Positions 1 through 12,089 of a stretch of 43,048 bases of DNA are shown here, piece by piece. The stretch covers positions 4,590,665 through 4,633,712 of the forward strand of contig CM022675.1 in NCBI GenBank assembly GCA_012295275.1, in the 5' to 3' direction. The notes below the pieces were generated by a model that had not been told where the DNA came from, ran no database searches, and saw only the letters and a program-made list of their open reading frames with translations. The stretch is from Chrysomallon squamiferum. Its lineage: Eukaryota; Mollusca; Gastropoda; Neomphalida; Peltospiridae. Made by a program: the position numbers and the translations under genes. Within the stretch, counting starts at the first letter, position 1; the number at the start of each line of letters is the position of its first letter.

Positions 1-216
1 TAATAGTAATAATACAAATAATAATAGTAATAGTAATAATAAAAATAGAAATAATAATAATAATAGTCATAACATTAATAATAATATAATAATCATAATA
101 ATAATAGTAATAATAATAATAATAGTAATAATAATATTAGTAATAATAATAATAGTAATAATAATAATAGTAATAGTAATAATAATAATTATAATAATAA
201 TAACAACAACGATGTC
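1..216. repeat. Imperfect (TAA/TAG)n trinucleotide tract
   Basis: Almost entirely TAA and TAG triplets with a few CAA/AAC steps. It lies beyond the 3' end of gene 1 and gives spurious poly-Ile open frames. No gene is seen in it. Similar triplet tracts recur in introns and spacers across the window. Confidence 0.9.
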
Positions 217-418
217 AATTACAATAAAGAAGTGGTTCGATTTTATAAAAAGGAAAAAGAAGTAAAACATAAAAACTGGTGGATGAGACACTGTTTACAT
301 GGATTTCAAAAATCGATCGAGTTACTACTGAGATTCTTTTCAATCAGAATTTTCCAGAACAAAATAAACATTTCCACTGCCTTCAGAAACGTTGTCGCTG
401 TTGGTGTCGTTTTGGACG

Positions 419-818
419 TTATCGGAGATTGCTTATGCCGTCGTAGTCACCGTCATTGTCGAAACCAAGCTGGCTGTAGACATCAGACGTAGTTGTTACG
501 TTTTCCTTATCGTAGGTTTCGTAGTAATTGTCGTCGTCCCCAGCAATGTTGTTGTAGATGTTAGATGTACGAGTTGTCGTGTTTGATGTGTCTGTGCTGT
601 CGTGGTCTCCGTGACGGTCAACTTCAGACGTTGTAGTAGTTGCAATTTTGATATCCGCTGTGGCGTAGTCTCCATCGTTGTTGTCAGCAGTAGATCTGTT
701 ATTGGGAAGTGCTTTAACATTTCTGTGTTCCACGTTGGTACCAACATGAGGCACGTTGTAATAAACGCTGTGGTTTTCTTCATTTTCTGGTTCAGATTTA
801 AAACAAAATCGACGGGTT
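419..818 (-). pseudogene. Gene 1 cytoplasmic-tail exon (shortened)
   Basis: Acceptor CCAG then the TRRFCFK start shared by every copy, but joined directly to SEPENEENHSVYYNVP: the segment with the NPxY motif is deleted in frame. It keeps SVYYNV (fits the ITIM pattern S-x-Y-x-x-V), IYNNI and VYSQL. It ends at TAA 419-421. The next frame continues a family C-terminus (DNVQNDTNSDNVSEGSG), so the stop follows a frameshift relative to the ancestor. No membrane exon precedes it. Confidence 0.8.
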
Positions 819-944
819 CTGGAATACACGCACACAAACACACACATATACATGTAATCTGAATGTAACAGAAACAGGATTGCAGCGGAACACATATACA
901 AGTTATATAGAAATATGTTTGTTTTGTGCGTGTGTGTATGTGTG

Positions 945-1048
<104 letters not shown>

Positions 1049-4000
1049 AGTAATATAGCTTCATTATAGATATTTCCAACATAAAAAAGAAAGAAAAAAG
1101 CGACAAGTTCTAATTTATGTAATATTTTGTTAAAGCGGAAGAATACATACTGATAACTAAGACGGAAAACTGACTTACTGCTTTTTATAATCATCAGTTT
1201 TCCAACCAAACAAGAAAGATAGTGATAATAACAACAACAATAATAATGGTGATGAGGCTGATGATAATGATGATATCAGTAATAATAATAATAATAATAA
1301 AAGAAAACAATATTACAGTAGATTAAAGGAACGTTTACTAAATGTTTTAGTTTTTTGTTGTTTTTTTGTTTTGTTTTTTTAATAAAGAAATGTAGAGTGC
1401 CAAAGTTCACCAAAAATATAACACTACTATTCATAGAATAATTTTATTTTTGCTATTATCATCGGCATCATTGTTGTTTGTGTTCTAATTGTTATTGTTG
1501 TGGCTGTTTTATTGTGAAGTTAGAAAAATAACAATAAATATTACAAAAAAAATTAAAAAAATTAAAAAAAATAATAAAAAAAATTAAAATTAAAAAAAAA
1601 TAAACAAAAAAAATAAATAAAAATAACAACAAACAAACAAAGAAAAAGCTATTACTGACCAGGTATGTTTGTTCTATTAGCATCTTCAGACTGTGAGCTA
1701 CCTTTAAGTGGAGTTGTCTCCCTTCTGTTGTACTGAGACGTTGGTGCTGCATTGATGTTTTGAGTAGTAGACTCTGGTAGCTGTTCCGTAGTTGCTGAAG
1801 TTGTTTCTACTTTCGATGATGTTGTTGTAGACTTAGTTATGTTTATGTCTACAAATTCATTCAACAAGTTAACGTACAATGATGTAAAATAGACTAATTA
1901 AAAAATACATGAAATATATCAAATATTAATCAAAAATATTTAATAAATAACATTAGTCATTTACGGTAGTTTGCAGATGAAATGAATAAATATGTGCATA
2001 GTAACAAGGACATCGTCAAGAATAATAGTAGTTATTATTATTTCTCTTTTTACTTACTGTTTAATTAAATAAATAAAGAAAGAAAGAAATAAAGAAATAA
2101 AGAAAAAAATTTCAATGAATAATAAGAAGAAAAAGGTGTACTTACATTTTTGACAAAGTGATTTTGTTTTAAAATTCGAGTTTATAACGTTTACAACTAC
2201 TGCATCGTCAAAGGAATTACGTCGCAATATACCGATCTTTCTCTTAGCCAAACTTGTCTGATTCTTTGTATTATAATTACTGTATTTCCTTACTGAACGT
2301 AGTTAAAAAAATAAAATAACAAATTTTATCATCGGCTAGTATACAAAATAATGTTATTTCTTCTACTGTTATCACTGTTGCTGCTCTATCACTGCTATTA
2401 TTACTGCATATTCGTTGTATTATTGTAATTTTTATTTATTAATGAAGTTTTTAGAAAAAAAAGAAGTAAAAATGCACATTTTATCTTAAAACAAAACTAT
2501 AGAAATATACTACAACTATTACTGCTACTGCTGTTACAACTGCTGCTACTACTGCAAATACTCTTCAACTATCAGCAGTATCACCAATACATCTACTACT
2601 GCAACTGTTACTACTGTTACTGCTCTACTGCCACTGCAACTACTACTATTAATACTGCTGTTACTTCTTGTACCACTAGTACTGACAAATACTACTACTA
2701 TCACCACTATTATCAGTTGAAAGTGTCAGCATTAAATAACGGTTAAAAATGATCATTAAGTACAGGATGGACACTTAGCACTGGTTTCATCAAGCGATCT
2801 GATAATCTATGACATCACGACTCCATTTGTAAAGTGACAAAGTTGAGAACAATATCATTTATTATCACGCACACCAAATCAAATAATAACTTGTAAGTAT
2901 AAAGAAATTTTTAATTAAAAAAAGATAAAAAACAACAACACAACAACAAGAACAACAAAAAATACAAACAAACAACAATAAACAACAACAACAACCAAAA
3001 AAAAAAGTAATAATAATAATCAATAAATAAAAAATAAAAAAATATATTTATCGCCACTGGTACACTTTAACTGCTGATGAAAACAAATTTCTAAAATGTT
3101 CTTCACGGTTACTCATTACCATTAATCCATCGCCATTGACTCTCCCTCCGAAGTGCAATCCAGTAATCATTTCCGCTGTCATTTTGTGACAAAAGTGTTC
3201 TAAATGACAACAGCGTTTCATTGGTTAGTCTGGATAGATTGCATTTAATGTTTACTGCTCCAACTAAATATGATGTAATACATATGTTTGCGTCGCACTT
3301 GTCTCTCACTGATCGACCTAACTCATTTCCTGAAATAAAATAAAAATAAACAAATAAGCAACGTCACAATAAGAACACAAAGAACATAGGTACAGCAGCA
3401 CCAACAACAACCTAAAATAGTAACAATAGCAAAATGTAGAAGAAGAAAAACAAGAACAACATAAAATAATAATAATAACAATAAATATAACGATGATGAT
3501 GATGACAACGATAACAACAACAATAAGAGAAGTTAAAAACAGAAGCAAAAAGAATAATAACAATAATCATTGCAATGAGAACGATATTGAAAAATTTAAT
3601 AGAAATTGTATTTATGTTATTACGCCCTTATTACTACAGAAAAATGTATATTCAAATAATTTACCTGCACAAACACAATATGCTTCGTGTTCTTCACAAT
3701 TTTGAAATCAATGTTTTAACACTTCGCTGTTGTGGTCGTATTTGATGTAGCCACAGGTGGAGTCGATGTCGACTGTGCTAATAACCTTCACTGAAGCTGG
3801 AAAATCTTTGTGACACAAATGTACAGTTATTAAAAATGTTGATGTATACAGTGATTTTTTTATTGTTTCATTTGTGCACTTGTTGTAACATTAATACAAA
3901 ATGTACATGAATATTAGAATATTTTTAAACTGAGTATTTAAAGTGAAGGACATTCAGTATTATTATTATTATTATTAAATATAATTTTAAAATGTTCATT

Positions 4001-5330
4001 TCGACTCTTACCAATCTTGTACACAGAAATAAAGTTTTCTCCACCACAGAATTCTGTGTAGCTTCCTGCACATCTGACACAATCTTCTCTCTTACTTAGT
4101 CCACTGTCAGCAATTTTACAAAAACAACGTCTTCCCTGAAAACAAAACAACTTTCTTGTTATTTCTTCTTGTAGATATTGCTATTGTTATTGTTATTATT
4201 TTTATTGTATTATTAATATTATTATTACTATTAGTAGTAGTAGTAGTAGTAGTAGTCGTCGTCGTAGTAGTAGTAGTAGTAGTAAGTGGTGTTATTGCTG
4301 TTATTACCATTATTGCTGTTGTTGTTGTCCTCGATTAAAAAATTAGAAAATGAGAAATAATTTAAAATAATGAAACAAACACAAGTAAATAAAAATAAGT
4401 AAGTAAATAAAACAAAACAAATAAAATTAAAATAATGACAAAAAAACAGACAGACAAACTCACTTGTAGACCCACAGTATCAGAAGAAGCTCTACACTTG
4501 ATGAAACAAGAGAATGCGCTGTTATCTTGTAACGTGTAATCACTTGTAAGTTCAGTTGTATCTGTTTCTCCTTTGTGTTAAAATAACGGTTCATCTGTCT
4601 CTGAGAAAGTGACAACAATTTAAAACTGTATTTTGTTACTGAACTGAGATTTACAAACACAGAATGAAACCAGTAAAGAATACCTACCAGTCCACATCCA
4701 CGGTGTATACGTCTGAAAAGCTCCTACCCAATAATTTTTGTTATATTCCAATAGAGAAGAAAGTTTGTTGCAGTCTAAACTAGAATGATGAACAACGAGT
4801 CTGCCTCCTGCCTCCTCACAGCCAGAATACGCTGCCTCCCACCAAGTTTGTTTTTTATCCAGTGTAAAATATTCTTCTAACATTTCTTCTTGTTTTCTGT
4901 CAGACCACAGACCTGTGTTAATTTATTAATATTTATCTTAATTATTTATGTTCTGTTATGTTGTAGAAATTTATAAATTGTACTTTTTAATGGTAGGTGT
5001 GTTTTTATTAAGTTATGATAAATTGTAATATGTAATATTTCTATGTTATTATTTTTGCTATACTATGTTATGCTATTTTATGTTATTTTATATATATTAT
5101 GTTTATTTTTAAAAGTTGATATTTTATAACGTTCTAATTTATATTATGTAATGTTTTTAAAAAGGCCTGCTTCTGTACCTTAAAATGTAACCACCATATA
5201 GTAAAACCATTGTAACATCCCTTTTAATCAATAAATCAACTTTATTTTCATTTATGTTCCCTTGTCTTATGTATATTTGAAAAGACTTGAAGTACAATGT
5301 ACAGTTAATTTAAATAAATTAAAAACTTAC

Positions 5331-5397
5331 TTAGTCTTTCGGCACCTGTAAGCTGATTGTAGATCGTTAATATAATCACTGGTGTTACTAAATTCAT
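5331..5397 (-). pseudogene. Gene 1 exon 1, signal peptide
   Basis: ATG followed by MNLVTPVIILTIYNQLTGAE: short polar start, hydrophobic VIILTIY core, small residues before a likely signal-peptidase site at the TGA/ER region. 67 bp, ends in phase 1 at donor CTAA|GTAAGT. Nearly identical to exon 1 of genes 2, 3 and 5. Confidence 0.85.
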
Positions 5398-5440
5398 TTT
5401 TGTTTTCTTCTCTTTATTTTTATTTACGAAAATTCATACG

Positions 5441-5471
5441 CAAGACTGTATAAACCGAGTTTTGCTAAAAC
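5441..5471 (-). promoter_or_regulatory. Conserved core promoter, gene 1
   Basis: On the minus strand: GTTTTAGCAAAACTCGG followed by TTTATACAG, about 45-75 bases before the ATG. The same block, with a palindromic TTTTAGCAAAA and a TATA-like TTTATAT, precedes exon 1 of genes 2, 3, 5 and the orphan exon 1. Conservation in five copies and position support a TATA promoter; the start site is inferred. Confidence 0.6.
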
Positions 5472-5714
5472 AACGAGGAAGTAGATATAAATAGAAAAAG
5501 GATGGAAAAAGACCACACGTCTATTGCAGGGGTAAAATTTGTCAACTGGAACGTTCAGCCCAGACAAGTAGCAGCTTCACAATATCAGTTTATCAGTGAA
5601 TGGGTTCTTAGGTTACAGAAAACACTGTGTGTAATTTTGTGTTGGTAGAATTATAAGTGATACGTCCATTTTACATTAGTAAAAGTAAGTTATATAATTA
5701 CATACATACATACA

Positions 5715-5717
<3 letters not shown>

Positions 5718-5799
<82 letters not shown>
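5718..5799. repeat. (TA)n microsatellite
   Basis: About 40 TA dinucleotides directly upstream of gene 1, next to a large minisatellite. Perfectly self-complementary, so length may be unreliable in the assembly. Confidence 0.95.
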
Positions 5800-5800
<1 letters not shown>

Positions 5801-5904
5801 GGATGCATATACAAATATATGTACACATGAACACATTCATACATCTACTCTCATACAAATATAGATACATAACATAATCAAGGAACAACAACATAAATAC
5901 ACAA

Positions 5905-6806
5905 ATACATGTATGCGTACATATACAAATAAATGCATACATACACAAATACATGTATGCGCACATACACAAATACATGTATGCGTACATATACAAATAA
6001 ATGCATACAAACAAATACATGTATGCGTACATATACAAATACATGTATGCGCACATACACAAATACATGTATGCGCACATACACAAATACATGTATGCGT
6101 ACATATACAAATACATGTATGCGCACATACACAAATACATGTATGCGCACATACACAAATACATGTATGCGTACATACACAAATACATGTATGCGTACAT
6201 ACACAAATAAATGCATACAAACAAATACATGTATGCGTACATACACAAATAAATGCATACAAACAAATACATGTATGCGTACATACACAAATAAATGCAT
6301 ACAAACAAATACATGTATGCGTACATACACAAATAAATGCATACAAACAAATACATGTATGCGTACATACACAAATAAATGCATACAAACAAATACATGT
6401 ATGCGTACATATACAAATACATGTATGCGTACATACACAAATAAATGCATACAAACAAATACATGTATGCGTACATACACAAATAAATGCATACAAACAA
6501 ATACATGTATGCGTACATACACAAATAAATGCATACAAACAAATACATGTATGCGTACATATACAAATACATGGATACATGCACAAATACATGTATGCGT
6601 ACATATACAAATACATCCATACAAACACAAATACATGTATGCGTACATAAACAAATACATCCATACATACACAAATACATGTATGCGTACATATACAAAT
6701 AAATGCATACATACACAAATACATGTATGCGTACATACACAAATAAATGCATACATATACAAATACATGTATGCGTACATATACAAATAAATGCATACAA
6801 ACACAT
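5905..6806. repeat. Composite 24-bp/18-bp minisatellite
   Basis: Built from a 24-bp block (ACAAATACATGTATGCGTAC plus ATAC) and an 18-bp block (ACAAATAAATGCATACAA) in varying order. In the middle they alternate as a 42-bp unit. Each 24-bp block contains the perfect palindrome ATACATGTAT. Unit lengths are multiples of three without stops in several frames, so open frames of 245-387 codons occur on both strands. These are artefacts of the repeat, not genes. Confidence 0.93.
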
Positions 6807-7502
6807 GTCGTGACAGTCCCACATACAAACATACAACATATAAATACATCGTTAGTTTATTTTCATACAACACCTGTTCCCAATTTATTGTTTTTATTTT
6901 GTGAACGAAGTTTCATATACACCTACATATTTCTAACATATTTTCACCACTATAGCTATTCACAACATATTAAAATATACACAGCTATCCCCAGCTAATT
7001 TTCAAACCCCTTCTCAGCTGATTTGTAGATACACATTTATTCCCAGCTTATTATTATGTACATATGTATTCTCAGCCTCCTTTCATAAACACCTCTTCCA
7101 AGCTAATTTTCAGGATGACAACGTAAGATTACAGAGAGAACAGACAATATTAAATTAAAAACCAGTGTCTACTTCAGTTCTTTGCAAGCTCATAAATACG
7201 TGAAGTGTTTTATGTTAACAAAAAACAACGTTTGAACTGTCACATTTGTTTAAAAACAATTAATATTAAGTTTGTAAATTCCAAGCTCTGGTGTATTTAT
7301 AAAAATATCATTTTGTCAACTAAAATACAATGTTTGAAGGTATGTGCAATATAAATAATGGAAAGCAGCTGTTTTCTTACAGAATGATTTTGACACATAA
7401 CAGTCTGGCTTGGGTATTACCTGGAAAAGACGATTACACAAATAGCATATCTCAGTTTTATAACACTCTGTCATACAGAGAATGTTAATACTAATTAAAC
7501 AG
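6807..7502. other. Spacer 1, upstream region of gene 1
   Basis: No gene seen. Holds degenerate CAGCTAATTTTCA / CAGCTTATT repeats to about 7110, then a block conserved in every spacer (TCAGGATGACAACGTAAG ... GACAATATT ... ACCAGTGTCTACTTCAG), then TTACCTGG ... ACGATTACACAA. It ends abruptly at about 7502, where the sequence jumps into an exon 1 copy. Confidence 0.7.
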
Positions 7503-7544
7503 ATTGTAGATCGTTAATATAATCACTGCTGTTACTAAATTCAT
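7503..7544 (-). pseudogene. Orphan exon 1 (signal-peptide start)
   Basis: Reads MNLVTAVIILTIYN from the ATG at 7544, identical to gene 2 exon 1, then breaks after the AAT CTG codons into spacer sequence and hits a stop. No other exons follow downstream. Its own promoter copy lies at 7591-7627. The 3' part of exon 1, the donor and the whole gene body are gone, so this is a deletion relic of a further family member. Confidence 0.85.
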
Positions 7545-7590
7545 CATTTATTTTTGTTTTCTTGTATTTACTTTTATATACGAAGCTTCT

Positions 7591-7627
7591 TAACCAAGAC
7601 GATATGAAACCGAGTTTTGCTAAAACC
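7591..7627 (-). promoter_or_regulatory. Core promoter copy of orphan exon 1
   Basis: Same TTTTAGCAAAACTCGG block as the other copies, but the TATA-like element is changed (TTTCATATC instead of TTTTATATC). It drives no recognisable gene. Confidence 0.45.
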
Positions 7628-8121
7628 AAGAAGTTAGTAGATATTTGTAGATAAAAGAATGAAAAAAACAAGTCACGAGTCTATTGTAGATATAATTCGT
7701 CAACTAAAACCTTAGCCGACACAGCTAGTAGCCTCAGATTCCAAAACAAGTTGTTTTTGTAATTTTATATTGATATAGTTAGAAGTGATGCGTTCGTTTT
7801 ACTAATGTAAAACATACATACATACATACATAAGACATTTACACACAAGCATATAAATACATATATGTAAACATACACACTTCCAGACCTATCCAGATAC
7901 AAACACACAAAAAAGATAAAAAGCATACTCAGTTTATTTTCATATAGCACCTATTCGCGATTTATTTTCACATACTCCTAACTTAGTTTGATATACACAT
8001 ACATATTTCCAACTTATTTTCAGAAACACATTTTTCACAGCATATTTTCGTATTTACGTCTATCGCCAGCTAATTTTCACATAAACAGATTTTCCCTGCT
8101 TCGTTTCTTATACACGTATTC

Positions 8122-8612
8122 CCAGCTTATTTTAATAAACATCTATTCCGAGCTTATTTTAATAAACATCTATTCCGAGCTTATTTTAATAAACATCTAT
8201 TCCCAGCTTATTTTAATAAACATCTATTCACAGCTTATTTTAATAAACATCTATTCCCAGCTTATTTTAATAAACATCTACTCACAGCTTATTTTAATAA
8301 ACATCTACTCACAGTTTATTTTAATAAACATCTATTCACAGTTTATTTTAATAAACATCTATTCACAGTTTATTTTAATCAACATCTATTCACAGTTTAT
8401 TTTAATAAACATCTATTCACAGTTTATTTTAATCAACATCTATTCACAGTTTATTTTAATAAACATCTATTCACAGTTTATTTTAATCAACATCTATTCA
8501 CAGTTTATTTTAATAAACATCTATTCACAGTTTATTTTAATAAACATCTATTCACAGCTTATTTTAATCAACATCTATTCACAGCTTATTTCAATAAACA
8601 TCTACTCCGAAA
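8122..8612. repeat. 27-bp minisatellite, about 18 copies
   Basis: Unit CAGCTTATTTTAATAAACAT plus CTATTCA; variants C/T at CAGC/CAGT and ATAAAC/ATCAAC. 27 bp is nine codons, so a 230-codon plus-strand frame (INIYSQFIL repeats) stays open; I do not regard it as a gene. The same CAGCTTATTTT motif is present as degenerate, unamplified repeats upstream of genes 2 and 3 (21540-21700, 30280-30690). Confidence 0.93.
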
Positions 8613-9060
8613 CTAATTTTCAGGATGACCACGTAAGATTACAGAGAGAAGGGACAATATTCGATAAAAAAAACCAGTGACTACTTCAGTTGTTTGCTAA
8701 ATACGAGAGGTTTTGTATATTTCTGGTTCTAAAGATATAGTAAGTGCCTTGTTTGAAACCTTTCACCTGTCACATTTGTTTAAAAACAATTAGTATTAAG
8801 TCTGTAAATTTTAAACATTGCTGTAAAAAAAAATCATTTTATCAACTAAAATACGATGTTTGAAGATATCTGCTATATCTTTCTGGCATAAAAATCTGGG
8901 TGGGGTATTACCTGGGACAGACGATTACACAAGTAGTATAACAATAATAAAAAAGAAGGAGAAGAAAAAACTTTAGTCCAAAGACAAGTCGAATGAACTG
9001 GACTATAGAAAAAAAAAGAAAACACAAGTAAACATGTTCAGCGCGATTTGCAGATCTACG

Positions 9061-9806
9061 GTATCCTTAGTTTGCGCTGCGCATTCTTAGATCATGTCTG
9101 CACAGACTGGGGACTGGTAAAGCTGACGTAGCAGTATCAAGCGATGTCGTAGTTTCACCGTCAGGTTGGTTAAGGTGGCTGGCTATAAGGTTCTGATGTT
9201 GTTGTCGATGTTGCAGGGTTTCTGTCCATGGTGTTGTAGTCTTCATAATCATCGAGGTGGATGTAGGCGTCAGATATTTGTTTTTTCTTTGCTTGTGCTG
9301 TCGTAGGCGCTGTCTTTGTCGAAACCAAGCTGGCTGTAGACATGAGACGTAGTTGTTACCTTTTCCTTATCGTAGGTGTCATAGTCACCGTTGTCGTCCC
9401 CAGCAAGGTTGTTGTAGATGTTTGATGTTCGAGTTGTCGTATTTGTTGTGTCTATGTTGTTGTAGTCTCCGTCATGGCTGCCTGAGAGATGATTTGCCAC
9501 TTCAGACGTTATAGTAGTAGCTGTCTTGATATCCGTTATGCCGTAGTCTCCAGTAGATCTGTTATTTGGAAGTGCTTTAACATCTGCGATGTCGTAGTAG
9601 TTATCATTTCTGTTTTCCACGTTGACTGTAACTCTATTTGGGACGTTGTAGTAAACACTGTGATTTCTTGATTTTCTGATTCACATTTATGATCTGCCGA
9701 CGTCGACGTCTTTGTTACATCAAAACTCGAATTTGTGTGATCACGTTGTAAATGTTGATTGTTTTCAATGTTTCTTTTGTAAGATGTAATTCTTGATTCT
9801 GGTAAC
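9061..9806 (-). pseudogene. Orphan cytoplasmic-tail exon
   Basis: Homologous to the tail exons of genes 2 and 4: starts inside the exon at KLPESRI with no acceptor and no membrane exon upstream, carries a frameshift near 9640, then reads ENRNDNYYDIADVKALPNNR through IYNNL and VYSQL to KEKTNI and TGA at 9270-9272. The further tail relic continues to about 9061. The NPxY position is mutated to NSSF. It sits between two stretches of normal spacer, so it is the remnant of a second deleted gene. Confidence 0.85.
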
Positions 9807-10366
9807 TTCACTCAGTTTCTGTCTGCCTGTTCTCTGATTTTCGTTTCAGGATTGTTTATAACAAAATAAAGTCGCTTGTGTTGTTTATGTTTATTGATGA
9901 CAGTCACACTCCATACTACAAAATTACTTGTTTCACTTTGTTAAACTAGAAACTTTGAAGTTGACGAATGTCAGGTCTCCCAGGTAGTAATGAGATAACA
10001 ACGTGTTTTGTCACATTTTTGTACTCACCACGTTTTATTACTAAATTTGTGATAAGTAATAAGATACTGCAAAATCTCACTAAAAACTGGTCATTAGTTT
10101 TAAAACTGATATTCAAAAATTTTGATTTTACATATTTTTGGTTTTTAAGTTATTTATTTAGTTGTATCCTGTGACATTAACTTTAACTATACCTGATTTG
10201 AGACACAAAGCGTGTGTGTATTCAATTTGTAGGTCAGTGTACATTAGGTCACACGTTTTATATTAGTTTAATTACGAAAAAGGTGCACTTCAAATCAAAC
10301 AGGATGTCACAATAAAATCAAATTAACGAGATCAGGTTTACACTGTTTATGTTATTTAATAATGAT
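9807..10366. other. Spacer 1, conserved block without gene
   Basis: Paralogous to 22090-22620, 31215-31740 and, inverted, 39190-39770. It includes ATTGTTTATAACAAAATAAA then GTCGCTTGTGTTG, and GTCAGGTCTCCCAGGTAGTA. Short frames present here are not conserved between the copies. No gene seen. Confidence 0.6.
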
Positions 10367-10938
10367 GTGCTGTCTCTAGTGAAACATATAGTTTAACAAT
10401 TAGGATGTGTGTAAGTGCTGTCTCTAGTGAAACATATAGTTTAACAGGATGTGTGTAAGTGCTGTCTCTAGTCAAACATATAGTTTAACAGTTAGGATGT
10501 GTGTAAGTGCTGTCTCTAGTGAAACATATAGTTTAACAGTTAGGATGTGTGTAAGTGCTGTCTCTAGTCAAACATACAGTTTAACAGCTAGGATGTGTGT
10601 AAGTGCTGTCTCTAGTGAAACATATAGTTTAACAGTTAGGATGTGTGTAAGTGCTGTCTCTAGTCAAACATACAGTTTAACAGCTAGGATGTGTGTAAGT
10701 GCTGTCTCTAGTGAAACATATAGTTTAACAGTTAGGATGTGTGTAAGTGCTGTCTCTAGTGAAACATACAGTTTAACAGTTAGGATGTGTGTAAGTGCTG
10801 TCTCTAGTGAAACACACAGTTTAACAGTTAGGATGTGTGTAAGTGCTGTCTCTAGTGAAACATACAGTTTAACAGCTAGGATGTGTGTAAGTGCTGTCTC
10901 TAGTGAAACATACAGTTTAACAGTTAGGATGTGTGTAA
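10367..10938. repeat. 48-bp minisatellite, 12 copies
   Basis: Unit begins GTGCTGTCTCTAGTGAAACA and ends GGATGTGTGTAA; one unit is 44 bp. 48 bp equals 16 codons, giving a repetitive plus-strand frame (MCVSAVSSETYSLT). In the paralogous spacers the same unit is present once (31748, 22612 and inverted near 39200), so the array is a local expansion. Confidence 0.95.
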
Positions 10939-12089
10939 GTGCTGACTGATTTGACTCGAAGTGATCTGGAGAATATCGCGAGTTTTACCGATCATTAGAA
11001 TGCGCAGCGCAGTCTTAAAATAGCGCAGATCGACAAATAGCGGAGAATACACACACACACAGTTACATAATATGGTTGTCACCTACGTCATAATAATATC
11101 TCCTGTGTTTTAATGTCACATTATATCTTTCTTGTTCTTTCTTTTTCCCTCCCATTGTTATTAATATTTCTAATACATTGTTATTGTTATCATCATCATG
11201 ATTTCAATTATTATTACTTTTATTATTATTATTGTTATCATTATCATTATTATTATTAGTATTACTGGTTTCTTTTTTTTTAAATTTTTATTATTTTCTT
11301 AATTTACAAGTAAATATATATGATCTGTGAGAAATATCTTACTGATAACAATGGTTTGAGATTCTAGTCACTCTGTTAGTTAAAGTTTGCTGTTTGAAGT
11401 AATCAACTGATACCTCTGTGTTTACTTACTGATGGACCCAGCCTGGTAAGCCTCAAAAGCAATCATGACCAAATGGGGAAACATCAAAAACAATTGCCTC
11501 ATAAACACAGATGAAATAAAATTAATACATTATACTAAATTTCACAGTTGTATTTCTCCGAGACTGACTTCATTGAATGGAATTTGTTAGTACAGCTTGA
11601 AATGGACCTGAATTTATTTTGTGTAAAAAAAACAAAAAGTGTAAATCTCGGTTCTTGAAAATCAACGTTAAAAATGTTCAAATGTTGACTGAAATGTCAA
11701 ACACTCGACCCCCCCTCCCCGCATCATTTGCCCTTCATTTGACAAGTACTTTTCACGTTTATCTTTTGGGAAGTAAATTAACTTTCAATTAATTAATTTC
11801 TCTGTTGCAGCAGAAATGTAAAACCAAAAAAACCACAGTTGTCTTCTCTTGGTGTTAATCAGTGACGTATTATTTCAACAGCACATTTCTATAATCTGTA
11901 TTCTAATGTTTAGCAATGCCTAAAGAACTATTCTTGTATAAAATCCTCGAATTACAAATGCAAATCCAAATTTGTTTCTGAAGCAAAATGTTTTCTCCGA
12001 TCTCTGGAACATAACATAACCAGGATTTAGACTGAGACTCTATAAGTAAGAAATTTTAAATAAACATGAATAAACATCTAGAAAGACGA

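Noticed and set aside
5676-6873. Open frames of 245-387 codons on both strands (Cys/Tyr/Ile-rich repeats)
   Set aside because: They follow from a minisatellite whose 24- and 18-bp units are multiples of three without stops; frames are open on both strands and in several phases at once, and the flanks are simple repeats.
7988-8680. 230-codon plus-strand frame of INIYSQFIL repeats
   Set aside because: A 27-bp minisatellite equals nine codons. The paralogous spacers do not keep the frame and no splice or promoter context supports it.
8122-10938. Possible CRISPR-like arrays
   Set aside because: Both arrays are back-to-back repeats without unique spacers, in a eukaryotic, intron-containing context.
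10449-10949. 166-codon plus-strand frame MCVSAVSSETYSLT repeats
   Set aside because: A 48-bp minisatellite equals 16 codons. Single-copy paralogues show no coding frame.
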